Position numbers and translations under genes: made by a program | In this document: one piece after another, positions 25,947-34,482 of the stretch | Position numbering within the stretch: position 1 is the stretch's first letter | Layout of the letters: each line of letters begins with the position of its first letter | The notes under the pieces: model-generated | Databases searched by the model: none | Seen by the model: the letters and a program-made list of their open reading frames with translations, nothing else | Told to the model about the DNA's origin: nothing | Assembly (NCBI RefSeq): GCF_026651855.1 | Contig: NZ_CP093280.1 | Coordinates: 5,850,501-5,914,500, forward strand | DNA from: Pseudomonas silvicola | GTDB lineage: Bacteria > Pseudomonadota > Gammaproteobacteria > Pseudomonadales > Pseudomonadaceae | Length of the DNA: 64,000 nucleotides | Direction: 5' to 3'

Positions 25947-26530
25947 TACTTGGCCTCCTGTACGCCGTAGCGCTTGTCGAGGAACGCCTGGTAGTCGGCG
26001 TCGCGGGTTTGCTGGGCGGTGGCGCCGCCTTTCGCCTTAGCCTTGGCCAGGTCGGCAGCGAGACCATTGATCGAGTCTTTGGTCTTCTGCTTGTCGTCTT
26101 CTTCTTTCTTGTCATCGTCTTCCTTGCGATCGATCTCGGCATCGAAGAACGCCTCGATGTACGCAGGGGAGGCATCAGCCCACTTATCGGCCTTGCGGCA
26201 CTTCACGCCGGCGGCTTCCAGGGCCTGAGCCTTGATGGCGATGGGGTCGCAGCTATCGGTGGTGAACTCCTTGCCGGCCAGGCGAACGGCGGAGTCGCGC
26301 GCGGCCAGCACCAAGGTCACGCGCTCAGCCAGGGCGGAGTCACTGGCCTTGGCCTTGAGGGTGGTAAGTTCACCGTCGAGCGAGTCGCGGGTGGCCTCAG
26401 CCTTGTCGGCGCGGGTCTTTTCAGCGGCCAGAGTGCCGGCCAGCGAGTCGATGGCCTTCTGGATGATGGTCTGGGTGTTTTCGTCCGGGACCTCTACCGT
26501 GGCGCCGTCGAAGAGTTTTACCTTCGGCAT
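25946..26530 (-). CDS. Nested scaffolding protein from internal start
   Basis: 194 aa in the same frame as the DUF2213 gene. ATG at 26530 is preceded by AAGGA with a 7-nt spacer, an ideal ribosome site inside a coding region. The product MPKVKLFDGATVEVPDE... is almost all coiled coil. Same logic as lambda C/Nu3, where the scaffold is the C-terminal part of the protease gene. Confidence 0.65.
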   Translation of the reverse strand: MPKVKLFDGATVEVPDENTQTIIQKAIDSLAGTLAAEKTRADKAEATRDSLDGELTTLKAKASDSALAERVTLVLAARDSAVRLAGKEFTTDSCDPIAIKAQALEAAGVKCRKADKWADASPAYIEAFFDAEIDRKEDDDKKEEDDKQKTKDSINGLAADLAKAKAKGGATAQQTRDADYQAFLDKRYGVQEAK

Positions 26531-27124
26531 TTCGTGTTCCTTCTGTGAGTCAAAGATGCGGGCGCCAAGGCCTGCGCGGGCTTTGTCGCAGATCGCGACG
26601 TGGTTCACGCCGATGCCCGACTGGATGAAGTCGTAGGCCTCGCCGGATGGAGTGATGCCGGGCTGGTAGTCGTACTCAGCTTCATAGCCAGCGCTGAGCC
26701 CGGCTTTGCCAGAGTCGATGGCCCGGATGGCGAAGCTGTCCTTGATCAGCAGGTCGGCTGCCACCCATGAAGGGTCATCAGGGTCCTGCCGGCCTTCGCT
26801 CATGACGTGGCCAACCGAGGTACCCATATAGTTTTCGGCGCCAACGAAGTCGCCCGGGTGCTCCACGGTGATGTCGGCGTTGTCGTAGCTGGCCAGGGAG
26901 ATCGGATCGAATACCGATTCCGGCGGCCGGTAGACGCGCATCACGTCCATGGGTTTGAGCTGCAGGCCGAACTGCTTGTTGATGGCCTGGTAGTCGAACT
27001 CAACGGCGCGGTAGTCCTGCACGCCGACCCGGGCAACCCGACCGGGCACCTTGAGGTAGCCGTTGTCGGTGAACTCGCGGCGACTGCCCAGCGAAGCGTT
27101 CTTGTCTTGAACCCTGAGTTTCAT
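25946..27124 (-). CDS. DUF2213 prohead protease fused to scaffold
   Basis: 392 aa. N-terminal about 190 residues form the DUF2213 region (VPGRVARVGVQDYRA, RVYRPPESVFDPISLAS, ITVEHPGDFV, GLSAGYEAEYDY, VNHVAICDKARAG), the putative protease. The C-terminal half is charged coiled coil (LAAEKTRADKAEATRDSLDG..., KEDDDKKEEDDKQKTKD) typical of scaffolds. An internal start at 26530 would make the scaffold alone. Confidence 0.85.
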   Translation of the reverse strand: MKLRVQDKNASLGSRREFTDNGYLKVPGRVARVGVQDYRAVEFDYQAINKQFGLQLKPMDVMRVYRPPESVFDPISLASYDNADITVEHPGDFVGAENYMGTSVGHVMSEGRQDPDDPSWVAADLLIKDSFAIRAIDSGKAGLSAGYEAEYDYQPGITPSGEAYDFIQSGIGVNHVAICDKARAGLGARIFDSQKEHEMPKVKLFDGATVEVPDENTQTIIQKAIDSLAGTLAAEKTRADKAEATRDSLDGELTTLKAKASDSALAERVTLVLAARDSAVRLAGKEFTTDSCDPIAIKAQALEAAGVKCRKADKWADASPAYIEAFFDAEIDRKEDDDKKEEDDKQKTKDSINGLAADLAKAKAKGGATAQQTRDADYQAFLDKRYGVQEAK

Positions 27125-27141
27125 GCTTGAATTCCAGGCAG

Positions 27142-27166
27142 AAAAAACCCCGCTTCAGCGGGGCTC
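27142..27166 (-). terminator. Terminator before the DUF2213 gene
   Basis: Stem CCCCGCTGAAGCGGGG with six T on the minus strand, overlapping the stop of the head-morphogenesis gene and followed by CTGCCTGGAA and the next ATG. Confidence 0.8.
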
Positions 27167-28172
27167 AGTAATCGAATCCCTCGATTTGAGGGGTGAAGGT
27201 GCATCGGCATTTGATGTGGGCCCGGCCGGGAAATAGCTCTTTCTCACCCTCCCAGGTGGCGCCATCCGTGAGCAGGTACACGCCCGGGCCGTAGCCAACA
27301 TCCTGCAAGGCGATCTTGAAACACTTCACCTTGGCGTTCGGGTACAGGCCAGCAGGGTTGCCGCTGACGCGCTCATCCTTGGAGGTCGACCACTTGAAGC
27401 GAGTGATTCCGATGTTCAGCATGCGCCGGCGTTCTACGTCGCTGTTGACCTTGTTCATCTGGTCGGCGGCGATGAGCTTGGCCCGGCGGGCGCTGACGCC
27501 GACCTTCTCCTGCAACTGCTCCATCATCGGCTTTAGCGCGATGCCCTGGGCATACCCGTCCAAGATGGTGCGCTCGACGTCGCCGAAGAACTCCTGAGGA
27601 ATGGTCTTGATCAACGCTACGTTGCTGTTGACCATGGCGCCTACGTAGTCGTGGATTCCTTCCTCGTTCATCAACTTGCCGGCGTCGATCTTCACCGTGC
27701 GGCGTATCTCGGCTATGACGTGGTCGTCAGCTTCCTTTGCGCCCATCTCAACCGCCTCCCTCGCGATATCTTCGGCAGGAGACTGAGGCTTTCTAGGCTG
27801 ATGAGCCCCAATCTTCCCGGGCGCAATCGATCTAGGTGGTGGGACCTTGCCCGATTGCGCTGGCTTGGCCTTGGGCCGGTAGGCGCTGCCACGCAGGTCG
27901 ATGGTCAGGAACATGTTGGCCGTGGATGCGATCAATTCGACAAGAAGGTCGGAATAGCTTGCGTCCTCCGTGATCAACTTGGGCTCGAGGCTATGCGCAT
28001 CCCACGTCAGCCTGAGTTTCGGCAGGATCCTGTCACGCACGGCCAGCGCCATGGCATCTACGAGATCAAGCAGGTTTCGGCGGTACGCCGCTTCCGCCTT
28101 TCTCGTCGGCCGGATCACTGCCCGTGATTGATACGGGCTCTCGGTCGGCTGCTTCGCCAGCGACTTGGGCAT
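27165..28172 (-). CDS. Minor head (MuF/SPP1 gp7-like) morphogenesis protein
   Basis: 335 aa. C-terminal MuF signature: RRAKLIAADQMNKVNSDVERRRM, FKWSTSKDERVSG and the Cys/His end AHIKCRCTFTP. A few copies of such proteins sit with the portal and may be ejected with DNA. The ATG at 28172 (GGAGA 9 nt upstream) makes a 107-bp overlap with the portal gene; a shorter start is possible. Confidence 0.82.
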   Translation of the reverse strand: MPKSLAKQPTESPYQSRAVIRPTRKAEAAYRRNLLDLVDAMALAVRDRILPKLRLTWDAHSLEPKLITEDASYSDLLVELIASTANMFLTIDLRGSAYRPKAKPAQSGKVPPPRSIAPGKIGAHQPRKPQSPAEDIAREAVEMGAKEADDHVIAEIRRTVKIDAGKLMNEEGIHDYVGAMVNSNVALIKTIPQEFFGDVERTILDGYAQGIALKPMMEQLQEKVGVSARRAKLIAADQMNKVNSDVERRRMLNIGITRFKWSTSKDERVSGNPAGLYPNAKVKCFKIALQDVGYGPGVYLLTDGATWEGEKELFPGRAHIKCRCTFTPQIEGFDY

Positions 28173-29466
28173 TGTGGGCCGTCTCCATCTGCTTGATCAG
28201 CTTCTCGGGAACATCGAACTCGCCCGAGGCGTTCAGCTTTTGCATGACCAAGTAGGCGGGAACACCCTGCTGGATGCGCAGGTCGTCGGCCTGGGCGTTC
28301 GTATTGCGCGTCTGGGCCAGCTCCAGGCCATCAGGTTGATCCAATGGCTTCCACTGGAACTCGTAGTCGTCGGGGAATTCGCCGATCGCGGACCGGATAA
28401 GGACCTGGTCGAGCTTTTCCAGCACTTGCCGGTATGGGCCCTCCTGCTTTCCGCGCAGACCGTTGTAATAGTTGTTCATGTCGCCTTCGCCGCCGTTACC
28501 CAGGCCCTTGGCCTGAATGCCCCACAGGCGGGTCATCGGGATGTGCGCCGCGCCTGATATCCAGGTCATCAGCACGTTGAGGATGTCGCCCAGGCCACTG
28601 AAGGACACGCCTTTGCGGTCGAACACCTCTTTGCTGTCGAGCAGCGCAAGCGAGTGCGCCGACTTCATCAGGTTGAAGATCTTGAACCGGTCGATGGTCG
28701 CCTTTTCGGTATCTCCGGCTGCCAGGGCGCTTTTCAGGCCCTCCACGGTGACCGTGTCAACGTTGGCTGTCTGGATCAGCTTGGCAATACCACCCTTCGA
28801 CTCCACTACGTCCTTGAGGTCTTCCAGGCAGCGGCGCATCTCGCTGTCGTCCCACATGCCGTTGAGCTGACGCAGTCGCATGGGCAGCATGGCGCCTGGC
28901 ATGCGCACGATGTGCGAGTAGTGGATACGCTGCGCGCCACCGTAGAGCAGGTAGTAGCTGGGCAGCATGTAGTTCTCGGCCAGGATGTCGGTGTAGTTCC
29001 AGTCCTGGCCGCTGATGTACATGCGGTCGATGACGCGAATGGCCTTGAGCGAGCCCTTCTTGATGCGCTTGAGGTTGAGCGGCTGCTCAAGGTTCTGGTC
29101 AGTGATCAACACCATCACGGCGCCGCCGTAGAGCCGGCCCCACTTCATCCCCTCCTGGAATCTCTGCTGGACGCCCAGGCGCTTCTCCTCGGCCATGATC
29201 TGATCGGCCTTGGAGTGCTGGAACTCGCGCCATTCGCGGGTGGCGTCATCCACCGGGATGTCGATGATGTCGCGGGCTATCCAGTTTTCGGCGTAGGCGG
29301 CCTCGTATTGGACGAAGTCCTGATAGGTGCCGAACTGGAAGCTGGCCCCGGTGCGGCTGTCGCGACCAGTGCCCAGACCGGTGTAGAGGTTCACCAGGCC
29401 GTCACGCGTGACCATGCTGAGGCCGCCGGAGCTGTCCAGCTTGTACCGGGGTTTCTGAGCTTTCAT
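28066..29466 (-). CDS. Portal protein (DUF1073-type)
   Basis: 466 aa. Residues GTYQDFVQYEAAYAENWIARDIIDIPVDDATREWREF, GAVMVLI, RIHYSHIVRMPG and GLGNGGEGDMNNYYNGL are characteristic of DUF1073 portals. Twelve subunits form the DNA channel and anchor the terminase. Located between terminase and MuF genes as expected. Confidence 0.88.
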   Translation of the reverse strand: MKAQKPRYKLDSSGGLSMVTRDGLVNLYTGLGTGRDSRTGASFQFGTYQDFVQYEAAYAENWIARDIIDIPVDDATREWREFQHSKADQIMAEEKRLGVQQRFQEGMKWGRLYGGAVMVLITDQNLEQPLNLKRIKKGSLKAIRVIDRMYISGQDWNYTDILAENYMLPSYYLLYGGAQRIHYSHIVRMPGAMLPMRLRQLNGMWDDSEMRRCLEDLKDVVESKGGIAKLIQTANVDTVTVEGLKSALAAGDTEKATIDRFKIFNLMKSAHSLALLDSKEVFDRKGVSFSGLGDILNVLMTWISGAAHIPMTRLWGIQAKGLGNGGEGDMNNYYNGLRGKQEGPYRQVLEKLDQVLIRSAIGEFPDDYEFQWKPLDQPDGLELAQTRNTNAQADDLRIQQGVPAYLVMQKLNASGEFDVPEKLIKQMETAHNAQVAGEAADREPVSITGSDPADEKGGSGVPPKPA

Positions 29467-29480
29467 GGATTGCCTGCTGG

Positions 29481-29768
29481 TTACGAGGTGACGCCAGAGG
29501 CGGCAAGGAATTCTTCATAGGTGGCGTCCCAGGTGCCAGAGGCACAGAACACCACGGTGATGTCGGAGACCATCGTGGGCTGGATCTGCTCGACGAGGAT
29601 CTTGTAACCCTCGCCGTACATGTTGAAGTTGTCGTAGGACTGAATCGCGGCCTCCAAGGTGGTGGCCACGGCCGACAGCCTGCGGCGCTTGCCGGTGAGG
29701 AACTCTTCAGTGGGTGCCCAGTAGATGTACCAGTTGTCCTGCCCTTTCCAGTCCCAGCCGTTGGTCAT
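29481..29768 (-). CDS. Small phage protein of unknown function
   Basis: 95 aa, Trp/Tyr-rich N-terminus (GWDWKGQDNWYIYWAPTEEF), then LSAVATTLEAAIQSYDNFNMY. Strong SD GGAGGAAAC before the ATG, right after a terminator. Sits between terminase and portal; no family recognised. Confidence 0.65.
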   Translation of the reverse strand: MTNGWDWKGQDNWYIYWAPTEEFLTGKRRRLSAVATTLEAAIQSYDNFNMYGEGYKILVEQIQPTMVSDITVVFCASGTWDATYEEFLAASGVTS

Positions 29769-29782
29769 GTTTCCTCCGGGCG

Positions 29783-29804
29783 AAAAAAAAGCCCTTTCGG
29801 GCTA
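29783..29804 (-). terminator. Terminator fused to a ribosome site
   Basis: Stem AGCCCGAAAGGGCT and eight T on the minus strand, followed by CGCCCGGAGGAAAC and the ATG of the 95-aa gene. Confidence 0.85.
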
Positions 29805-30041
29805 TGAATCGGGTTTCCAGTCAGGCTTGGGCCGCCGGTTGAAGTCGTCGAGGTGGCCGCCGAGGAAGCACTTCTGCTTGAACTCGATCATGCGGTCGCC
29901 GGCCATGCGCCGCGGGAAGTCATCAGACCCGAACAGGCCATGGCATGGATAGCTCCACTGCGTGGTGTGCAGGGCCACGTCCGGGTTTGCATCCTCGTAC
30001 AGCTCGATGGTGATCCTGAAGCTCTTCGGTGTCACAGCCAT
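29802..30041 (-). CDS. Small phage protein of unknown function
   Basis: 79 aa: FRITIELYEDANPDVALHTTQWSYPCHGLFG and a basic C-terminus (RRPKPDWKPD). Its start overlaps the terminase large-subunit stop by 10 bp, so translation is probably coupled. Stop overlaps the terminator stem. Confidence 0.6.
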   Translation of the reverse strand: MAVTPKSFRITIELYEDANPDVALHTTQWSYPCHGLFGSDDFPRRMAGDRMIEFKQKCFLGGHLDDFNRRPKPDWKPDS

Positions 30042-31675
30042 GATTGATAGTCCAGATTGCCGCCCTCAATGAGGTTATCACTGATGGCGTCCATGCAGGT
30101 ATCGACGATGTCGTCGTTGTCGTGGCTGTCATCGGCGCTGAAAGCTGCGAACTCGGCAAGCAGGGTGGGCACCCAGGCGGTGGAACCAGCAATGGTCCCA
30201 TCGGCGTACAGGGCGTGCGAGATTCGCTCCCCCTGCTCGTCGTAGGTGGCCGGGATGAACACCTTGCCGGTCTTGATCTGAGGCACCACGTTGAGCGCGC
30301 GCACCAGCTTGTTCTGCCCTTCGCCCCGGGGAATCTCCTTGATGGGGATCTCCTTGCGCTTCTTCAGGGTGGTGATCAGCCCCTGGCCGGCCTGCTTGTC
30401 CTCAATCCCCATGTCGCGGATCGGCATCGGACGGCGCCGGTCGTAGGGCTTCCAACGGTCCCACAGCTCGATGGCCTTCTGCAACAGGTCTTCAGGATCC
30501 CACTTGCCGCGCTCCACATCGAGGATGTAGAGGTTGCCGTCTACCCCCATGCCCACCAAGGTGAACACGGTGTAGTCGTTGTAGTCGTTGACCTTGCCGC
30601 TGTTGGTGTCCACGTAGATGGCGCGGTAGGACAGGTGCGGCGCCCGGGTGTAGGTGCCGAACCAGTCCGTGTTGAAGATGCCGCCAGTGAGCAGCGCGGG
30701 CTTCTGCTGGTACTGGGAGGTGAACGTGTAGTTGTCCCGCTCCCACAGCGCCACCAGGTCGCCGACGTGCTCCATCTCTGGCCAGTACGACCAGTAGCGC
30801 ACACCCCCCACCTCAACCGAGTCGGTGTCCTTGATCGTGTCCCAGCACTTGGTGCGCCATGGCTCTGGCAGGCTGTCCAGGTAGGCCTGATCGATCAGGG
30901 CGGGAATCCAGATGTGCGAGAAGTCCAGGCCCATGCCGCCGGACATCATGAAGCCCGTGGCGTCATCGGTGTGCAGGCGCTGCTGGATGCTCACCACCGG
31001 GGTGGCGTTGTCCTTGGACTTGTCGCCGCGCCGCGAGCGGATGGTGTTGGTCAGCATGAGGTTGGCGCTGTTGCGCTTCGTCTCGCTGAACATGTCCACC
31101 GGCTTATTGAAGTCATCCAACAAGATACAGCCGGAGAACAGCGGGCCGAAGTAGCCACCCCGGCCACCAGTGATCTGGCCGCCGGCCGATTTCGACACGG
31201 TCTGACCAATGGAGCGGCCGCGGTCGTCGACGATCTCCCACTCTTCCGCCTGATTGACCCCGAACGAGCAAGGCCACAGGGCCTGATAAGGCTCACTGGC
31301 GATGATGTCGCGGGTTCGACGGGAGTTGCGCTTCACCAGGGTGTCGGCGTACGACACGTTCAGATTGCGAAAGCGCTTGAGCTTGCCGTCGCGCACCAGG
31401 GTGTTGACGTACACCGGCAAGTGCACCGAGAAGAATTCGGTCTTGGTGCCACCTGGTGGGATGTTGATGATCAGGTTGCGCGGGCGCAGCGTGCCGGCGA
31501 TCAGGTCGTCAATGGCCTGGGCCATGTATTCGTGGTGCCAGTTGACCAGCAGGCGGTCACCCTGGATCAGCTCAAACCAGATGCGGGTGAACGTGAGGAA
31601 CGAATCCAGCGACATATCGGCAATCGCCACGCGCTCAGGGAATTCGAGGTCTTCCCATTCGAGGATCGCGCTCAT
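30032..31675 (-). CDS. Terminase large subunit
   Basis: 547 aa. N-terminal ATPase: P-loop variant NIPPGGTKTE (71-80), Walker B CILLDDF (about 183-189) followed by motif VVSIQQRLHTDD. C-terminal nuclease with acidic residues in IYVDTNSGK, LYILDVERG and DSHDNDDIVDT. Packages DNA into proheads. Follows the DUF2280 small subunit by 2 bp. Confidence 0.93.
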   Translation of the reverse strand: MSAILEWEDLEFPERVAIADMSLDSFLTFTRIWFELIQGDRLLVNWHHEYMAQAIDDLIAGTLRPRNLIINIPPGGTKTEFFSVHLPVYVNTLVRDGKLKRFRNLNVSYADTLVKRNSRRTRDIIASEPYQALWPCSFGVNQAEEWEIVDDRGRSIGQTVSKSAGGQITGGRGGYFGPLFSGCILLDDFNKPVDMFSETKRNSANLMLTNTIRSRRGDKSKDNATPVVSIQQRLHTDDATGFMMSGGMGLDFSHIWIPALIDQAYLDSLPEPWRTKCWDTIKDTDSVEVGGVRYWSYWPEMEHVGDLVALWERDNYTFTSQYQQKPALLTGGIFNTDWFGTYTRAPHLSYRAIYVDTNSGKVNDYNDYTVFTLVGMGVDGNLYILDVERGKWDPEDLLQKAIELWDRWKPYDRRRPMPIRDMGIEDKQAGQGLITTLKKRKEIPIKEIPRGEGQNKLVRALNVVPQIKTGKVFIPATYDEQGERISHALYADGTIAGSTAWVPTLLAEFAAFSADDSHDNDDIVDTCMDAISDNLIEGGNLDYQSWL

Positions 31676-31677
31676 GC

Positions 31678-32160
31678 TTAGGCCTTCTGGTTCAGTCGCT
31701 CCTGCAGGGCCTGCCGGGCTGCGGCGTAGTCATCCGACGTGTAAGCCACCTGGATGGGCGCGCCGTCCTTGCCTGTGTGCTCAAGCTGCTGCTTGTTGGT
31801 GTAGGCATTCCCTACTTCCTTCGCTGCCTGCTCGAGCAACTGAGCAGCAAGGGCCATGTTCTTTACTGTCTCAGCGCGAGATGCCATACGGTCTAGCATG
31901 CGCAGCCGGTAGGCCCTGTTGGCAATTGGAATATCTGCCGTCTCTTCGCGGAAGCGCTTGCGGGTATCCTCGAACAGCGTCACCCACTTGGCTGCCAGAG
32001 ATCTCCCAGCATGCTTGGTGGGGTTGTACAGCTCGCACTGCTGCCGAGTCGTCTCAATGCCGAATTGCTCCTTGACCGCCGAGACAACTTGGCTGGGCGT
32101 GTCAAAACAGGCGAGGGCCTGCACGATGAATGCTTTGACCTCGTCACGTAATACAGCCAT
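31678..32160 (-). CDS. Terminase small subunit (DUF2280-type)
   Basis: 160 aa. N-terminal helix-turn-helix-like region (VKAFIVQALACFDTPSQVVSAVKEQFGIETTRQQCELYNPTK) then coiled coil (RAYRLRMLDRMASRAETVKNMALAAQLLEQAAKE). DUF2280 proteins pair with this class of large subunit and recognise the packaging site. Ends 2 bp before terL. Confidence 0.85.
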   Translation of the reverse strand: MAVLRDEVKAFIVQALACFDTPSQVVSAVKEQFGIETTRQQCELYNPTKHAGRSLAAKWVTLFEDTRKRFREETADIPIANRAYRLRMLDRMASRAETVKNMALAAQLLEQAAKEVGNAYTNKQQLEHTGKDGAPIQVAYTSDDYAAARQALQERLNQKA

Positions 32161-32191
32161 AGGGCCTCACAGCGTCAATGCGCAGTCAATG

Positions 32192-32815
32192 TCAGGCCGA
32201 CTTGAGCAAACAGGTGCCGCAGGCCCTCGCGATGTTGATATTTGCCACCTCAGGCGGCTTGCTGGCAGCGTCTATCAACTGCTGCACACCCTCCCCAGCC
32301 CCATAGCGTCGTACCACGCCGACGAACTCTTCAACGTCGTGGCCACGCAGGGTGAGACTGGGTAAGCCGTCCTGGGTGAACTTGGGTTGCCCGTACTGAT
32401 CGACCTTCTGCGAGATGTGGTAGAGCTCATGCTCGACCAGCGCGCAGAACTCAGCGTCCGTGCACTGGGAGCAGTAGTCGGCGGCCAGCGTGATCAGGAA
32501 GTGTGGTATCTCGCCGAACCAATCCAGCATCTGTTGCTCTTGGCGGGACTTCTGCCAACCCCCGGCGCGGAAAGCAACTTGCTCGGCCTGGCCAAGCACC
32601 GTGCGGCCCTGCTTCTCGAAACACGCAGATGCCCACATGAAGCGGATAGGTCCGTCGATCAAGTGAGCATGGTCTGGATTGTGGAGTTGGCCGCCCTCGC
32701 TCAGAACCTGCGCCTGCACCCAATCCAAAACCTCGGGAGCAGGCTGTAGGCGAATGCTCAGCATGCTCAGCTCGCCAAGATCGACCAGTAGATCCGGAGG
32801 CATTGGCCTGTGCAT
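32192..32815 (-). CDS. Putative phage metallopeptidase
   Basis: 207 aa. Zinc-protease motif HELYH at 129-133, preceded by FCALVE; further Cys (YCSQC, ARACGTC). The ATG at 32815 follows AGGAGG by 5 nt. Family members sit beside terminase genes; role is unknown and could be virion processing or a toxin-antitoxin-like regulator. Motif seen directly; activity not shown. Confidence 0.72.
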   Translation of the reverse strand: MHRPMPPDLLVDLGELSMLSIRLQPAPEVLDWVQAQVLSEGGQLHNPDHAHLIDGPIRFMWASACFEKQGRTVLGQAEQVAFRAGGWQKSRQEQQMLDWFGEIPHFLITLAADYCSQCTDAEFCALVEHELYHISQKVDQYGQPKFTQDGLPSLTLRGHDVEEFVGVVRRYGAGEGVQQLIDAASKPPEVANINIARACGTCLLKSA

Positions 32816-32824
32816 GGTGACCTC

Positions 32825-33784
32825 CTAAACGATCCCCTCGACAATTTGCCGGCGGATCTCGTTGATTTTGTCCAGGTGGTAGTGCTCGCGGACGTGAGCG
32901 GCCAGTTCCTGCCCCCGGGCGTCGCGATAGCCCTCGTCATCCATCAGGCGAGCGGTGCAATCCGCCCAGTCGAAGGCATCAGCGGCGAAGTCCACCGCAG
33001 GAAAGTCCTTGGCATTCAGGTACGGGTGCACGTCCGACACTACGATGGGGATACCCTTCGCACCCGCTTCAAGCACTTTGAGGTTGGACTTGCAGCGGTT
33101 GAACTCGGTATCCACCAGAGGGGCCAGGGCGATGGCGTGGCCGTCGTACAGGCTCATGTAGCTGTCGATGGGCGTCTCAGGCTTGTAGCGCACGTCCGGG
33201 CCGAATAAGGCCTCGATCTTGCGCCACTCCTCGCGTTCGGGGTTATGCCCGGCGATAGTGAGAGCTGACTCATTCACCCGGCCGGCGAACAAATTCATGT
33301 CGTGCCGGTGGGTCGTGCCAGCGACGTAAACCATTGGCCGGTCGCTGGTCGTGTCCTGGGATAGGGTGAACTGACCCCGGTCGAACGGCAGTGCGTTGGG
33401 CAGGATCTCTACCTGCTTGGCGTATGGCTTCACGACCTTGGCCAGCACTTCGTTGGTGCAGGTGACCAGGTCGGCCAGTTGCAGCGACTGCTTGATGACC
33501 TCGGCGACATTGTGCTTCTTGAACAGCTCGTACATCACGTGCTTCGGGCCGACCTCGAAGTGGTCGTCAATGTCACAGATGATCTTGATGCCCGCGTTCT
33601 TCATCGCCATTAGCGAGTGGATACCGTGGGATGGCTGGCGGTTGAACACGAATACGGGCGCCTTCGGGTTCGCCTGGAGCTGACCGTACGGCATGATGAT
33701 GCGGTGGAAGTCGCAGGAGGTGTGCGGACGAACGTCCAGCATCAGGTTACCGCGGCGTGCCACGGGATTGATCGAAGCGTTCAT
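32825..33784 (-). CDS. Glycosyltransferase, GT-B fold (group 1/GT4-like)
   Basis: 319 aa. GT-B hallmarks: IICDIDDHF, LADLVTCTNEVLAKVVKPYAKQVEILPNALPFD, a VYVAGTTHRHD block starting the C-lobe, and the sugar-nucleotide region LAPLVDTEFNRCKSNLKVLEAGAKGIPIVVSDV. Overlaps the next glycosyltransferase by 4 bp, so the two act together. No membrane anchor: cytoplasmic. Possible targets are virion protein, DNA base or a host glycan; none can be chosen from sequence. Confidence 0.85.
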   Translation of the reverse strand: MNASINPVARRGNLMLDVRPHTSCDFHRIIMPYGQLQANPKAPVFVFNRQPSHGIHSLMAMKNAGIKIICDIDDHFEVGPKHVMYELFKKHNVAEVIKQSLQLADLVTCTNEVLAKVVKPYAKQVEILPNALPFDRGQFTLSQDTTSDRPMVYVAGTTHRHDMNLFAGRVNESALTIAGHNPEREEWRKIEALFGPDVRYKPETPIDSYMSLYDGHAIALAPLVDTEFNRCKSNLKVLEAGAKGIPIVVSDVHPYLNAKDFPAVDFAADAFDWADCTARLMDDEGYRDARGQELAAHVREHYHLDKINEIRRQIVEGIV

Positions 33785-34428
33785 TGGCCATCCTGATCAA
33801 ACGGGTAATAGATCTGCTCGCCGTTGAGCTCCTGCTCGAGGATGGGCGCGTTTATCTTGATCAGGGCGCCCTTCTCTTCCTGGGTCAGGTTCTGCAGCGA
33901 GGTTTCGCCGTACACGTCCTGGGAGTGGATGAATCCCAGGGTTCGAATCGGCGATGGAAAGCCCGACTTGTTCCCGGCCAGGCCAGAGCGCAGCGCACGG
34001 AAGGTGTAGCCGGTGTCCTCGTGGCCGTACCGGGCGTAGCGGGTGTTGTAGAACCCCACCTCCTCCAGCAGCCTGCGCGTATACATGGCGAACTGGACCA
34101 GCATGCCGTTCCAGTAGATCACCTCTCCGTCCGCGCCATTCATCCCGGCGTTGAAGATGTCCGGCAGACCAAATAGGTGGATACCGGTCCTCTGGTGCTG
34201 CTCAAGGAAGTACGCCTCCCAGCCATGCCGGGTTGGGTAGCAGTCGTCATCGAATACAAAAAAAACGTCACAGCCGTTGTCGCTCAGGGCTTTGAGGACC
34301 TGATTGCGCGCATGAGCGGGCCCCTTGCGGTCGACATCGGTATAAACGTGCAGGAACGAGCCAGGGGCAAGCTTGTAGTCTTGGATGGGCCGAACACCCA
34401 TGGTTATGACGCCAACGCCAACCTTCAT
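33781..34428 (-). CDS. Glycosyltransferase, GT-A fold (GT2-like)
   Basis: 215 aa. Starts MKVGVGVITMG; metal-binding acidic motif FVFDDDCYP (DxD-type); GLPDIFNAG; YARYGHEDTGYTFRALRSG, the ED acid/base motif of GT2 enzymes. No transmembrane segments. First of a two-gene glycosyltransferase cassette placed between the Ig-like/holin genes and the terminase, preceded by its own terminator. Confidence 0.85.
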   Translation of the reverse strand: MKVGVGVITMGVRPIQDYKLAPGSFLHVYTDVDRKGPAHARNQVLKALSDNGCDVFFVFDDDCYPTRHGWEAYFLEQHQRTGIHLFGLPDIFNAGMNGADGEVIYWNGMLVQFAMYTRRLLEEVGFYNTRYARYGHEDTGYTFRALRSGLAGNKSGFPSPIRTLGFIHSQDVYGETSLQNLTQEEKGALIKINAPILEQELNGEQIYYPFDQDGQ

Positions 34429-34447
34429 TGCTCGAGTCCTGGAGGCA

Positions 34448-34478
34448 GAAAAGAAACGCCCGGCGCGGTGCCGGGCGG
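34448..34478 (-). terminator. Terminator before the glycosyltransferase cassette
   Basis: Stem CGCCCGGC/GCCGGGCG followed by TTTCTTTTC on the minus strand, then CTGCCTCCAGGA and the GT2 ATG. Confidence 0.75.
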
Positions 34479-34482
34479 CGGA

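Noticed and set aside
28066-28172. Frameshift or error at the portal/MuF junction
   Set aside because: The 107-bp overlap is long, but both frames keep family-typical sequence and the MuF gene has a later in-frame ATG, so no error needs to be assumed.
30044-31681. 545-codon plus-strand open frame
   Set aside because: Mirror of the terminase large subunit, with no recognisable domain.
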